A stretch of DNA of 64,000 nucleotides from Sweltsa coloradensis. Its lineage: Eukaryota > Arthropoda > Insecta > Plecoptera > Chloroperlidae. Shown one piece after another: positions 24,084 to 34,617 of this stretch. The first letter of the stretch is position 1, and each line of letters opens with the position of its first letter. Both the position numbers and the translations under genes were made by a program. Below the pieces are notes generated by a model. That model searched no databases. It was not told the origin of the DNA and saw nothing but the letters and a program-made list of their open reading frames with translations. The stretch is taken from contig JAMZAV010002000.1 of the NCBI GenBank assembly GCA_024449915.1, positions 1-64,000 on the forward strand, read 5' to 3'.

Positions 24084-25474
24084 CAGTGTTGAATCCAGCT
24101 ACTGTCATTCGCCCACCCGGGAATAAATTGACTACATGCACTATATATTCCTTCATTTTTCAAATAATGTCACATTGCCGTTTTTGAAAGGGCATTTACG
24201 ATTTTTTTTTTTTTTTTAATAAAACGAATTTAACAAACACTAGTTCAATTCTTAGCAAATTAAATTTTCATATACCTCCCAAACATACACGCCTTCACAA
24301 AACTTTTCAACCAGCCCTAAGTCATCTCGACCTCCATAAAAATTCATGCATCAACAGATTACAGCATTCTTTTAATATGTTAAAACCTCTTGAAGGAACA
24401 GACATTGATCTCTACTCTCAAAATATTTTTAAATTTAAATCTGTGATCACTCAAGCTTTAGGATATTAACGTTATTTACTCACGAGCTTATTTCCATTAG
24501 TCTCTTCTTTCATATAAATTGTTCTTCCATTTTCTTTCAAGAATATCTCTAATTCATTTTCATTGTTAATAATTTTGATAGTTTCACAATTAAATTGATA
24601 ATTTCAAATGTTTAATGAGTTAAATGTATTATTTTGTGTACATTGTATATTTTAATGTCTATAAGTATGTTTTCTATCCATTAGGTTATGCTATGATTTG
24701 CACTTGTGGAGTATTTGTACTCTGTTGTAATATGCATCTTACAAATAAAATATTGCTTTGAAGGTTAAGGTTTATGTTTGTAACTGTAATCAAATAGGAA
24801 GACCCTACGAAAAACGTGTGGGCAACTCGCGAGGTCAAGAACTAGATTTGTAAATGTATGGTAAGGGTTCCGACTTCTGTTTAGGAAATTCCCAAAATAT
24901 ATCTTCTTTTGTATGTTGGCTCACAGTCGCGCCTTGAGAAGATATGCGTTTGCAGGACTGATACAGATGCAGTATGTTGGGTAAATGGTCAGTGTACTTT
25001 TCGATGCGAAAACACTATTATCAGGTAACCAATGCGTAGGCAGCCTGTAAAAGGAGGGGTCAACGCAGTTTTCCTTGTATATTAGGCTAAGAACTGATAC
25101 TTGCTTCCTATTAGTCAAATTTTACAAAATCGTGCTGTGATTGGTCGTAAAAAAAAACAGTTTTTCACCCTGTTTGGAAAATATTGTATTTGTTTTCGTT
25201 TGCTAAAATGACCGTTTTGGGAATCTAGCGGATATTTAGGAACTTTTTGCGTCCATAACACACAAAAACTACATTATTTTGGTATTGCGTTCAGACCACA
25301 ACTCTTGTCAAAAACGCACCAAACGCACTCTAAAAACCTGATTTTCAAAATTTTCGCCTGCGGCGCTATTGTTGGGGGGCGATGGGGGGCGAACCCCCCG
25401 TGCTTGGTCCCTATGTAATACCCCCGGGATCTTAAATAGCCCCACCCGGGATGAAAAGTCTGAATTCAACACTG
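24084..25474. mobile_element. hAT-like element, 1391 bp, with 8-bp TSD
   Basis: TIRs CAGTGTTGAATCCAG and, in reverse complement at the right end, CAGTGTTGAATTCAG, flanked by direct ACTCTAAT (24076-24083 and 25475-25482). CAGTG-type ends with an 8-bp TSD are typical of hAT. No hAT transposase seen. A GC-rich palindrome with CCCGGG and 'ggggggcgaaccccccg' lies near the right end. Confidence 0.85.
24217..24472 (+). pseudogene. Unidentified C-terminal ORF fragment with 3' UTR
   Basis: After a T(16) run, an open frame of about 85 codons ends at TAA (24470-24472). It is followed by ~290 bases with AATAAA (24745-24750), resembling the 3' end of a processed transcript or retroposon captured inside the hAT-like element. 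I recognise no family. It lacks the start and any catalytic motif. Confidence 0.35.
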
Positions 25475-25649
25475 ACTCTAATTGTTTCAAAGTAAGGCCT
25501 AATATAAGCAGTGCGCGGAGTAGTGTGTTGTGTTGGTGACAGGAAATGCTCAGCTACGCCGCTAGTAGACAGAGTGGCATATTACGCTTCTAGGTTATTT
25601 GGAGACTGTAATTTGACCGCATTGTAACATAATTAAATAATTTTTGTGG

Positions 25650-25912
25650 GAAGCTTGTCTGGGTGCAATTCATGCCCCTCTTCAGGTGTCAAACTAGGTA
25701 TGTTGCGGATAGGACAATATTTTATGAAGGGATGTCCGAGGGCTGTTTACGAGGACTCAATGCCTTGCATTCGTATTAACGACTGAGGAAAACCTCGGGA
25801 AAAAACCTGCAGTCAGGATTGCCGGACTCGACGGGATTTGAACCCGGGCCCCCCCCCCCCCCCAATCAGAGTCGCGCGCTTAATGTTCGAGCCAACACTG
25901 TCGGTGCATTGT
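25650..25912 (-). mobile_element. tRNA-derived SINE (family S1), copy 1
   Basis: The minus strand starts near CACCGACAGTGTTGGCTCGAAC and has a B box GGGTTCAAATCCCG. A unique body ('ccgaggttttcc', 'cgttaatacgaatgcaaggcattgagtcctc') ends near 'acacctgaagag'. It matches 32440-32700 in the same orientation. A poly-C run (25848-25863) has expanded inside the tRNA-like part. Confidence 0.75.
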
Positions 25913-25939
25913 AACAATCAACATCGAAAAGAAACATTG

Positions 25940-26125
25940 GTATTATTTAATGCAATTCAGAAATTAAAAAAGTCCGCCCCAACCGGGATTCGAACCACGG
26001 GTCTCCCGCATTCCAGGCGAGCGTCTTAACCACTAGACCATCAGGACGGGTTAATTTTTGTAATTTCTGAATTGTAGTAAATAATAACAATTACACCTAC
26101 GGGAGTGTTTCCCGACTAACCAAAT
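25940..26125 (-). mobile_element. tRNA-like element flanked by inverted repeats (family S2), copy 1
   Basis: The tRNA-like block on the minus strand (25975-26050: TGGTCTAGTGGTTAAGACGC as A box, GGTTCGAATCCC as B box) lies between 'gcaattcagaaatta' and 'taatttctgaattgtag', i.e. inverted copies. A body 'acaattacacctacgggagtg' follows at 26088. Relatives lie at 58454 and 58770. Confidence 0.7.
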
Positions 26126-26826
26126 CGAGAAAGAAACATTGGTGTTCTTTGGCTCATCCAGGCCACCAGAGTTTCTTACACGTAACGTCGTATTGATAAC
26201 ACTAAACCAATAAGTCCATAAAGTCAGCCTCTTTCATCATTTTCCAGGGCGTGTTCATGATAATTTATAATGCTTGTGATTTCAGATTGATGAGTAGTCT
26301 TTACATTTAGGCATAATCAGTAGATGTTCAATTTGAAACAAATAATTTGTTAATTACTTTACAGCATTTTAATTAGTCATTTTTTCTTTTAGGCTGGTTT
26401 GAGCTTTAGATATGACTGCACAGTTGTTTTCTGACAATCTTTGGTTACGATTTGAGCCTTGGTCTAATCTGTCAGTCGTCGAAAAATGGCAATTTACAGA
26501 CACCTTCAGACTAAGGAAAAGGGATATTTGTAAATGCTTTAAAAGACAGAAAAAGTCAACGATGTGAAATACGTAGTCTCGTTTGCTCGCATAAATAATG
26601 CAATAACTAAAGGTTGTCATAATATACATTGGCATAGATCGTGTTACTCCAACAAGTAGGGGCCTAATGCACTCAATATTAAGAGATGTCACTACCAAAC
26701 TATTATATGGGAAACTATCAAGGAACCCGCGGTTCTTTTACTGCTTAGTATTATTTTGTTATTACATTATAAGTTATTTTTAACACCACAAGTATGTTCT
26801 ATAATATTCTCATTTTCCCCCAATAG

Positions 26827-27110
26827 GAACACCAAAAATATAACCCAAGCGAATTTGTGTGGAACATTACTGGGTGCGATATCACCCCTGTTCTAATGAC
26901 TACAGATACTATTCCAGTTGGATGTGCTGAAGTTATTTCTTGTAGCTGCAAATTTGGTTGCTCAAATAATAGGTGTGGGTGTAAAAAAAAAAAACAGGGA
27001 TGCCATGCACTGATGCATGCAAGTATTTTGAACTAGAACGAGGATGTTCGAATATCAATGCAGACGTGATAAGAATTTGGATATTTTACATTACATGCGG
27101 CCGACACTGA
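26827..27110 (+). pseudogene. Probable exon encoding a cysteine-rich (CXC-like) C-terminal tail, frame-broken
   Basis: A polypyrimidine tract and CAATAG acceptor (26807-26826) precede an open frame. It contains V-W-N-I-T-G, then C-x-C-x3-C-x4-R-C-x-C, and beyond the break P-C-x3-C-x6-R-G-C. This resembles the C-terminal cysteine-rich motif seen in many uncharacterised invertebrate proteins and in CXC/tesmin-type zinc-binding segments. The frame breaks in a run of exactly 12 A (26983-26994): as read it stops at 27034-27036, whereas one more or two fewer A would carry it to 27108-27110. Either a pseudogene, a homopolymer sequencing error, or a transposon-derived exon. Function unknown. Confidence 0.5.
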
Positions 27111-27119
27111 TCGGAATAG

Positions 27120-27740
27120 AATAACAAAAAGTAAATTCTACAATAAATGTCAAATAACATATTTAAACATAATTCAATACTACCCACTAACTATATAAAT
27201 GGTTCGTGAAAATTAACAGATTTGCAGCAAGAGTTTTTAATGATTTTTTGAATATATTACACTATATAATATACAATACTATACTTCAATATTATTTAAA
27301 AATGCAGTCACATAACTAAATAAATGTATAATTCTTATACTGTGGTGAACCTAATTGATGCAACTCTTTCCAGAAATGGACGATTTAGATTGATCGGCGC
27401 ACGTAATGTGTTGGGTTAAAACGGTTTGTTAGTCTACAACTCACTTCTTGGTATCTCACAAAAATTAGTTTTAACGCATTCAACTATAATAAAACAGAAT
27501 CACACAGACTTCATGCAGGTAAAATGCACAAAAATGCGAATAATTCTATATTTCAAACGAAGTTAAAATTCGAACCAACACTTATAAGACAAGGTATTAA
27601 TGCTCTTAGCGTAAGACTGTTAGGGTACGTCAGGTGGCGGGTACGTCAGGTGGCTGGTTTAGATCTTAATTCTTGATCAGAGGTATCATTATTATTAACT
27701 TCATTTATATATTTTTTTAAAAATAATTAAAGATAGAAAA
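27120..27740. other. No gene or recognisable element
   Basis: AT-rich, no ORF or terminal repeats seen. A short 'ggtacgtcaggtggc' word is doubled at 27624-27653. Confidence 0.4.
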
Positions 27741-27744
27741 ACAA

Positions 27745-28170
27745 ACAAAAAAGGAATCTCGATTTCCAAAAGTTTGAATTTTGAAGGTGAAGGAGCCATT
27801 TTTGGTTTTCTAAACATTGTTTTTTGAATTCAGCATGGTCGAATTAGTTTAAAATGCATATTAATTGCTTCTACGATAGTAAAACAAAATTAAAAAATGA
27901 TTTCTCGATTTCCAAAATTTTGTGTTTTGAAGGTGAAAGAGTCATTTCTGGTTTTGTCAACATTGTTTTTTTAATTCAGCATGGTCGAATTAGTCAAAAA
28001 AGCATATTAAATTGCTTCTACGATACCAAAACAAATTTTTTTTAATGATTTCTTTATTTCCAAAATTTTGAGTTTTGAAGGTGAAGGAGCCATTTTTGGT
28101 TTTGCCAACATGGTATTTTGAATTCAGCATGGTCGAATTAGTTTAAAAAGCATTTTTAATTGCTTCTATC
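27745..28170. repeat. Three tandem units of about 140-150 bp
   Basis: 'gattt(c)tttccaaaa.ttt', 'ttttgaaggtgaaggagccattt', 'aattcagcatggtcgaattag' and 'ttgcttcta' recur in order three times. The 63-codon frame across it is an artefact. Confidence 0.8.
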
Positions 28171-28278
28171 CATTAACAGCATAGACTTCGAATTTTGCAG
28201 ACTGAATTGCCTATCTAAGTGAATTCATGTAAAAAATAAACTGAACCTTTAGGCTATGTAACACTCAAATTTACTTAA

Positions 28279-28921
28279 AGGGGCTAAAAACCCCAAAAAT
28301 TACTTTTTACCACGTGATTTATAGCACAATACTACACTTAAATGACCGTTTAAAAAATTATATCTTGTAACTGTGATTTAACACGATTTTTTTTATTTTT
28401 TTGATCCAGAAATTGGCGAAAATTGGTGTTTTGGAAAATTTCCTAAATCGGCTTTAACCTGCTTCTTTTTTGGTCCACATAGATACTAGAGCATAGTACC
28501 AATCTAAAATGCCCCTTTATAACATCGTGTCTTGAAACTGTGCCCAAATATACCCTCAAACACGCAAATATATGCATTCCAAAATCACACCCCATTTTGG
28601 TAATCAGCATATTTTGACCGAACTACTTGCCCAAATTACAAAACAAAATATAGAGAATTTACAGAAAAGGCTGTCAAGTACATCAATAATGGCCAATATT
28701 TTTTTGGATCAAAATCCTCCAAGGTCACGGGGCATAAAGATCGTCCCCATGTTATTTCTTATGGGAGATTTTTGCCGAAGGAACCTAGCTCGAAAAATGT
28801 CATGTTTGACAATTTTTTGGGAGGTCATGGTGGCCCCAATAATTTTTCTGTTGATTGCTAAATTCATTACTAGTTAGCCTGAATGAAATATATTTTTTGA
28901 GTTTAGCGGTTAAATACCCCT
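28279..28921. mobile_element. 643-bp TTAA-flanked MITE, copy 2 (inverted relative to copy 1)
   Basis: It runs AGGGGCTAAAAACCCC...TACCCCT between TTAA (28275-28278) and TTAA (28922-28925). Length is identical to copy 1 and similarity is high throughout, in the opposite orientation. No transposase. Confidence 0.9.
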
Positions 28922-29348
28922 TTAAAAACAACATAAAAAACAGAAAATGATATAATCTCAAAACTTTTATTCTAGCACATTCGCTAACATTATTTCCTAC
29001 TTCTTCTACAGTTTTTAAGATAAAAGAATAATTTCTTTTTAATATGTTCACAAGTCTTATTCTGACAAATTCACTAGACACTTTTTTGATGAGATTTATA
29101 GTTTTTTAATTAAAGTATGGGAAATATTGATTTGTTACAAAAAACATACATTTTCCTACAATGCAAAGGAAAAAATTATATTCATCAAACAAAACGAAAA
29201 TTATAAAATCCGTCCGGTAAATGTTTAGATGTATTGTTTTTTAATCTAAAACATCTTTCACTTATTTTTTTTTTAATTGTAAAAACCTTAGCATTATCGC
29301 AGTATCACAGTAAAATCGTATAATTGCAATTATTAAGGCTATTGTACC

Positions 29349-30239
29349 CAGGGGCGGCTCGTGAGTTATTATTGAAGGGGTGTACATAATTCCGAAGTCT
29401 TGTACTGCGGGAAACAAAGGGGTCTGGGGCGCAGCCCCAGCCGCCGGAGGCTGAACATTTTTTCAGACAATAGTGGTCTGAAGTACCCGGTAAACGACTT
29501 TAGAGTATATTTTTCGAATTTATTGGTCGGGAAAAACTCTCCTATGTGTAATTGTTAATTGTGGAAAACCCTCCAAAAAATTAATTATTATATGCTTGAT
29601 AAAAATATTACATACCCGAATAATGTCCCTTCATCTCCTTCGACACGCGCCTCAAACATTTCTAATTGTTCGTCCAATGGTCGTTTTAAAAAACTGTTTA
29701 TTTTTAGATTGCTTATTACCGAAGTCGTATTATAATTTCACTTTACGGCACGATAATAATTTTAATACTGTTCGCTCACTTGAAAACTGCAGTTAATCTC
29801 ACCTCACCAACCCTGTCGCCAACAACTTTCACTGGCTACTGGCCGGAGTGTGAGGGTGAATGAATGGTGTGAGCACAATACCAAGGCGCTTGAATGGAAG
29901 TAACGGTTTTGATCCTTGTGCACGTGCACCAAACCCAGCTATACCAGACGTTCTAATAACAAAGGACCACCTGAGGCGGGTCCTGCCGGCCGATGCGTAG
30001 AAAACGATGCAAAAATGTGTGCACATTCAGAGTGTCATCCCACAGCGGCAGCACTTACTGCAGAATGACTCCTGCCGAATATGCCTTGCTCTGGGCCGGC
30101 CGAAATATCCATAAAAAACAATCCAACGATTTATTGGGAATATTACGAGATTGGCTTCGAACCTTAAATTTGGAATTTAGTTCGCGCAAATATTTGGGGG
30201 TGCACGTGCACCTGTGCACCTATACACGAGCCGCCCCTG
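29349..30239. mobile_element. hAT-like MITE, 891 bp, with 8-bp TSD
   Basis: Perfect 15-bp TIRs CAGGGGCGGCTCGTG and CACGAGCCGCCCCTG, flanked by direct ATTGTACC (29341-29348 and 30240-30247). The CAGGGGCGG start is a common hAT terminus. The interior includes a 'gcagccccagccgccgg' palindrome and no transposase. Confidence 0.9.
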
Positions 30240-30296
30240 ATTGTACCACCTCTGGCCGATAATTTAAAAGTTGAAGAAACATGGCTGACAAGTTTT

Positions 30297-30799
30297 CTGA
30301 ATGAAAGAGGGACTTACTTAAAACAGGAAAAAAATGGAGCGGGACATAACCTCACTATCGGCCATTTTATGTCGTTTTTGACAATAGTGTAGCCAGTTAC
30401 GCTAGTGCAAAATTAAATTTTGTGAATCGGTTTTCTGGATATAGTTTCTTAACGCCTTTAGCTACAACTTCAACTATTAGGACAAATAGTTTTCTGAAAT
30501 AACACTTGGTGTACGATTTATTTTGTCAAACTGTACAAACACGAGTTTGTTTTTAGTTTTAAAAAATCGTACGCAAACTGTTATTTCAGAAATCTGTTTG
30601 TCCTTATAGATGAAGTTGTAGCAAAAGGTGTTAAACTATATCCAGAAAACCGATTCACAAAATTAAATTTTTCACTAGCGTAACTGGCTACACTATTGTC
30701 AAAAAAACGAGATATAATAGCCGATAGCGAGGTTATGTTCCGACCAAAAAAAAATAAAAATTGTTGTCGCTGTTTTATTAAAGGTACTCTTTCATTCAG
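30297..30799. mobile_element. Foldback element, ~500 bp
   Basis: Inverted arms of about 200 bp begin CTGAATGAAAGAG (30297) and end CTCTTTCATTCAG (30799). They share 'gacataacctc', 'gtgtagccagttacgctag', 'aaccg(a)ttttctggatatag' and 'ttatttcagaaa'. The arms are more diverged than the 7.9-kb hairpin. It is immediately followed by another MITE at 30819. Confidence 0.8.
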
Positions 30800-30818
30800 C
30801 CAACTTTCATGGAATTCT

Positions 30819-31575
30819 GGGCCCCGATTCATGTACATTTATCCTGGGTATAGGTGGTATAAGGACGGAATAATGCACGACATGGCAGGATAAGGCCTGG
30901 TTAAGTCTGAGCAACTCTCATCCAATCAAAAATTTTCAATCCAACAACAAACACAACAAATGTTTTATCCACTGCATTCCACAGCCATGTAAATCAGCAG
31001 ATAAGCAAAAGAACACTGAAAATTTGCACCATCTTTTGTTTTACATTTTCATTTAGTGACAGGAGATTGTGTGAGATCATTAAAAGAAATGAAAAGGCGT
31101 ATTATTGCCTTAAATTTTGGAATAGCCATCATAGGCCCTGCAATTGTTTATCTGCATTAGGCTTTTAGTAATCAAAACTAGTTATTTGTGTGGGATGTGT
31201 GTCAAAACAAGGTCGTGCAGGCCTAGGGTTGGCTAGAAGAGGCCTAGGGCTTGTCAAACGTGTAATGTTAGTATATTAATTTCATCTAGTCCTATAGCCT
31301 AATGGAACTTTAGGCCTACACTGTTGTATTATGAATAATTTTCTACATCTGGGCCTAGGCCCGGGACGGTTTCTGATTTGTTTTATGAGAGAAAAGACAA
31401 CTTTTCTCGTTTTACACATAGACGCAAAATTTAAAATGTCCGCCATCTGTTTACATATTTTCTTATCCCCGTGCGAGGCGGGATAAGTCTTCATGAATTG
31501 GATTCAGAGTTATACCGCACTTATACCACCTAAATCTGCTTATACCGGGATAAAAATGTACATGAATCGGGGCCC
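30819..31575. mobile_element. 757-bp MITE with GGGCCCCGATTCATGTACAT ends
   Basis: Left end GGGCCCCGATTCATGTACAT; right end ATGTACATGAATCGGGGCCC, a perfect 20-bp TIR. The next bases (GGTATA/TATACC clusters) are also inverted. No clear TSD longer than one base. An older relative lies at 8417-9095. Confidence 0.85.
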
Positions 31576-31599
31576 TGAGGTATTGACCCTACCCTGATT

Positions 31600-32302
31600 T
31601 CAATAGCCTTAAGAGAAATAATTGTTTGATTGCGCTCAAATTTCACACGAATATATTAATTCATAAAATTAAGGTTTGGTGAAAAAATCATTACAATCGG
31701 ATAAAGCATGTAGGTGTTATAAGTCGAAGAATGTTTTAAAAATTTAAAAATCGTATAATTGCGTTCATAAGAAATAATTTTTCGATTGCGCTCATATTGC
31801 ACACGAACATTTAATTCATAAAAATAAGGTTCTGTGAAAAAAAATCCAATCGGATAAAGCATGTAGGTGTTATAAGTCGAAGAATTTTTTTTAAAAAAAA
31901 AAAAACGTAAAATTGCGATTTTCATGAGAAATAATTTTTCGGTTACGCTCAAATTTCACACGAATATATAAATTCATAAAATAAAGGTTCTGTGAAAAAA
32001 TCATTACAATCGGATAAATCATGTAGTTGTTATAAGTCAAAGAAATTTTTAAAAAATCGAAAAAATCGTAAAATTGCGATTTTCATAAGAAATAATTTTT
32101 CGATTGCGCTAAAAAAACGTGGCAGTTCTAAGTTCAGAGATTTCAAAGTCCTCCACAAAATTTCATCGCAATTGGAGTATCTGTTTAGCCGGAATCGTGT
32201 TAACAAACACACAAAAATACAGAAAAAAAGTAAGAAAAAAAATCCGGATTTTTTCTTCAGTGTAGTAGAATGGAATCTTCGCTTCGCTCGCTACGCTCAT
32301 CC
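31600..32302. mobile_element. Right-arm relative of the 6583-7511 foldback, with internal tandem repeats
   Basis: It ends CTACGCTCATCC (32302) after 'ccggattttttcttcagtgtag', 'gaatcttcgcttcgctcg' and 'gtgttaacaaacacacaaaaat', as at 7390-7511. Upstream, a ~140-bp unit ('gaaataatttttcgattgcgctc' ... 'ttacaatcggataaagcatgtagg') is repeated three times or more (31612-32110). Chance ORFs cross it. Confidence 0.75.
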
Positions 32303-32439
32303 AAAAAATACATTCCAATCCAAATGAAATATCTATCCTTAAACACGTGTTACAAGTAAACCGAACACCACAGCACAATAAGGATACCGCGCAATGAAAT
32401 ATAATAATAAAATTATATATATATTTGTAGGATGCCCGC

Positions 32440-32705
32440 TGTAGGGTATACAAATCTGATTTAACCGGTGAGACCCTCTTCAGGTGACTAACTAGGTATA
32501 TTGCGAATAGGACAATTGGGAAGGGATCTCCTAGGGCTATTTAAGAGGACTCAATCCCTTGCATTCGCATTAACGACTTAGAAAACCTCGGGAAACCTTC
32601 AGTCAGGATTGCAGGTCTAGACGGGATTCGAATCCGGGACCTCCCGAATCGGATTCGAGCGCTTAGAGCTCGAACCAACACTGTCGGTGCGCAATGAAAT
32701 GATTT
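32440..32705 (-). mobile_element. tRNA-derived SINE (family S1), copy 2
   Basis: The minus strand has GCACCGACAGTGTTGG, a B box GGATTCGAATCCCG, and the same body as 25650-25912 ('taatgcgaatgcaagggattgag', 'cacctgaagagg'). The tRNA-like part is better preserved here, without the poly-C expansion. Confidence 0.78.
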
Positions 32706-32709
32706 GGTC

Positions 32710-33117
32710 AACCTAACGGATCTAGTAGACAAGATAACTCTGTTCTGGCAAATCACGTACATTCCCGATCTACCGTTACCTTCCTCGTGTGCTAGGGAGT
32801 GCCAAGGCGGCAACGTGCGAGTGAGACTGCATGCAGTACATCTGACCGAGCTCGAGCTTCACCGCACCACGGCTTAGAGAATTCAATGCAATGACGAGGA
32901 ATATTGTCAATTTAAAAAACTATGTAAAATAATGGGTTTTGAAAACAACAATAATTTTGAACGTCTTATTTCTAGTATTACATAAAAATATTAACCGAAA
33001 TTTACCGAAATATGTTTTAATTAATATAACTATTGATTCATAGATATCAAATTGTAGTAAAACAAAAGTTGGGACAAACTTTTACGACAATTATTGCTTT
33101 AGTAAGATACCATGCTT
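32710..33117. other. No gene or recognisable element
   Basis: Unique-looking sequence between SINE copy 2 and the LINE cluster. No ORF or repeat end seen. Confidence 0.4.
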
Positions 33118-33540
<423 letters not shown>

Positions 33541-33547
33541 CTTATAT

Positions 33548-33548
<1 letters not shown>

Positions 33549-33621
<73 letters not shown>
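33549..33621 (+). repeat. (ATT)n at the 3' end of Dong-like copy 1
   Basis: About 24 units. On the minus strand the element reads 'ccaataaaat' then (AAT)n. Confidence 0.95.
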
Positions 33622-34519
33622 TTATTGGATGTATTTCATACAAACTCTGTTAAAACCGGAGCTAACATGTTGTACGGACTTACGTCAAGTACTTCCATGT
33701 GTACCTATTACATACATTATTACTTTTGTCTTAACTCTAACTAAAATAAGTCATTTATAAATTCTAATATTGTTTGTAGATGATGTTTTCTTTCTGCTGT
33801 GTACGGTCGTGGCCGATTTCTCGTCGCCATCCTAGCATTTGCTCTTCGGACTATGGGAAACCACGAAAACCATGTCAGGATGGAAGCTGTCTCGAAATCT
33901 CGAAGTATCATTCTTAGTTTAGAAATTTACGAACTATTCTACATGTGTTGAGTATTACTGCCTTTTGAGTCTCGATGTATACATTGGGTTGAAGATCTAG
34001 TTGTTTAATGCTTTCATGTAGCTTCTTCGGTATGATGCCGTTGGCTGATATAATGAATGGGATTGTATTTACCTTTTTCTGTTTCCACATCTTCTTGATC
34101 TCAATTGCAAGTTCACTATACTTGTCAATTTTTTTCTTCCACGTGGTCTCGACGTTATGGCACATTGGGATAGCAACGTCGATAAGGGTAGTTTCTTGTT
34201 TCTTCTTGTCAATTATTATTAAATCCGGTCTGTTGTGATGTATCGTTTGGTCTGTTATAACTGTGTGGTCGTAATATAATTTGTAATCTTTACTATCTAG
34301 TACTTTCTCTGGTTTGTATTTGTAGTAAGGTGTGTGCGTGTCAATGAGGTTGTACTTGATTGCTAGTTTTTGATGAATAATGTTAGCTACTTGGTTATGT
34401 CTGTAGAGGTAATCTGTTTGACATAGTGACTTGCACCCGGATATGATGTGTTCGATTGTTTCACCCCTTGCACTACATTTTCTACATTGATCGTTTACTG
34501 TCGCATCTTGTATTATGTA

Positions 34520-34530
<11 letters not shown>
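33622..34530 (-). mobile_element. Dong/R4-like LINE, 3' fragment, copy 1
   Basis: A minus-strand fragment of an RLE-type non-LTR retrotransposon holding the C-terminal endonuclease and 3' UTR. It is bounded on both sides by (ATT)n. It is nearly the same sequence as 48289-49217. Dong of Bombyx is known for insertion in TAA repeats, which fits this context. Confidence 0.85.
33914..34519 (-). CDS. C-terminal restriction-like endonuclease domain of a Dong/R4-type LINE (partial)
   Basis: The frame is open for about 201 codons from the truncation point (34519) to the stop at 33914; the first methionine is only at 34165, so the start is missing. In order: a zinc knuckle C-x2-C-x7-H-x4-C at the fragment's N-terminus, then the RLE core R-P-D followed 14 residues later by a second acidic D in 'T-L-I-D-V-A', then the family-typical 'IPFIISANGIIPKKL' and 'VILNTCRIVRKFLN' ending. 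These features place it in the R4/Dong group. There is no RT domain, so it cannot act alone. Its twin at 48.6-49.2 kb has a frameshift. Confidence 0.85.
   Translation of the reverse strand, partial: YIIQDATVNDQCRKCSARGETIEHIISGCKSLCQTDYLYRHNQVANIIHQKLAIKYNLIDTHTPYYKYKPEKVLDSKDYKLYYDHTVITDQTIHHNRPDLIIIDKKKQETTLIDVAIPMCHNVETTWKKKIDKYSELAIEIKKMWKQKKVNTIPFIISANGIIPKKLHESIKQLDLQPNVYIETQKAVILNTCRIVRKFLN

Positions 34531-34604
<74 letters not shown>
34531..34604 (+). repeat. (ATT)n between Dong-like copy 1 and LINE A3
   Basis: It separates the 5' end of the minus-strand Dong fragment from the 5' end of the plus-strand LINE A3. Confidence 0.95.
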
Positions 34605-34605
<1 letters not shown>

Positions 34606-34617
34606 TATTATATTATA

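Noticed and set aside
16969..28877. A 101-codon ORF conserved in both copies of the TTAA MITE (16969-17274 minus, 28572-28877 plus)
   Set aside because: About nine of the 101 residues differ between two closely similar copies, i.e. most base changes are non-synonymous. It has no recognisable domain and no start context, which fits an unselected frame in young copies.
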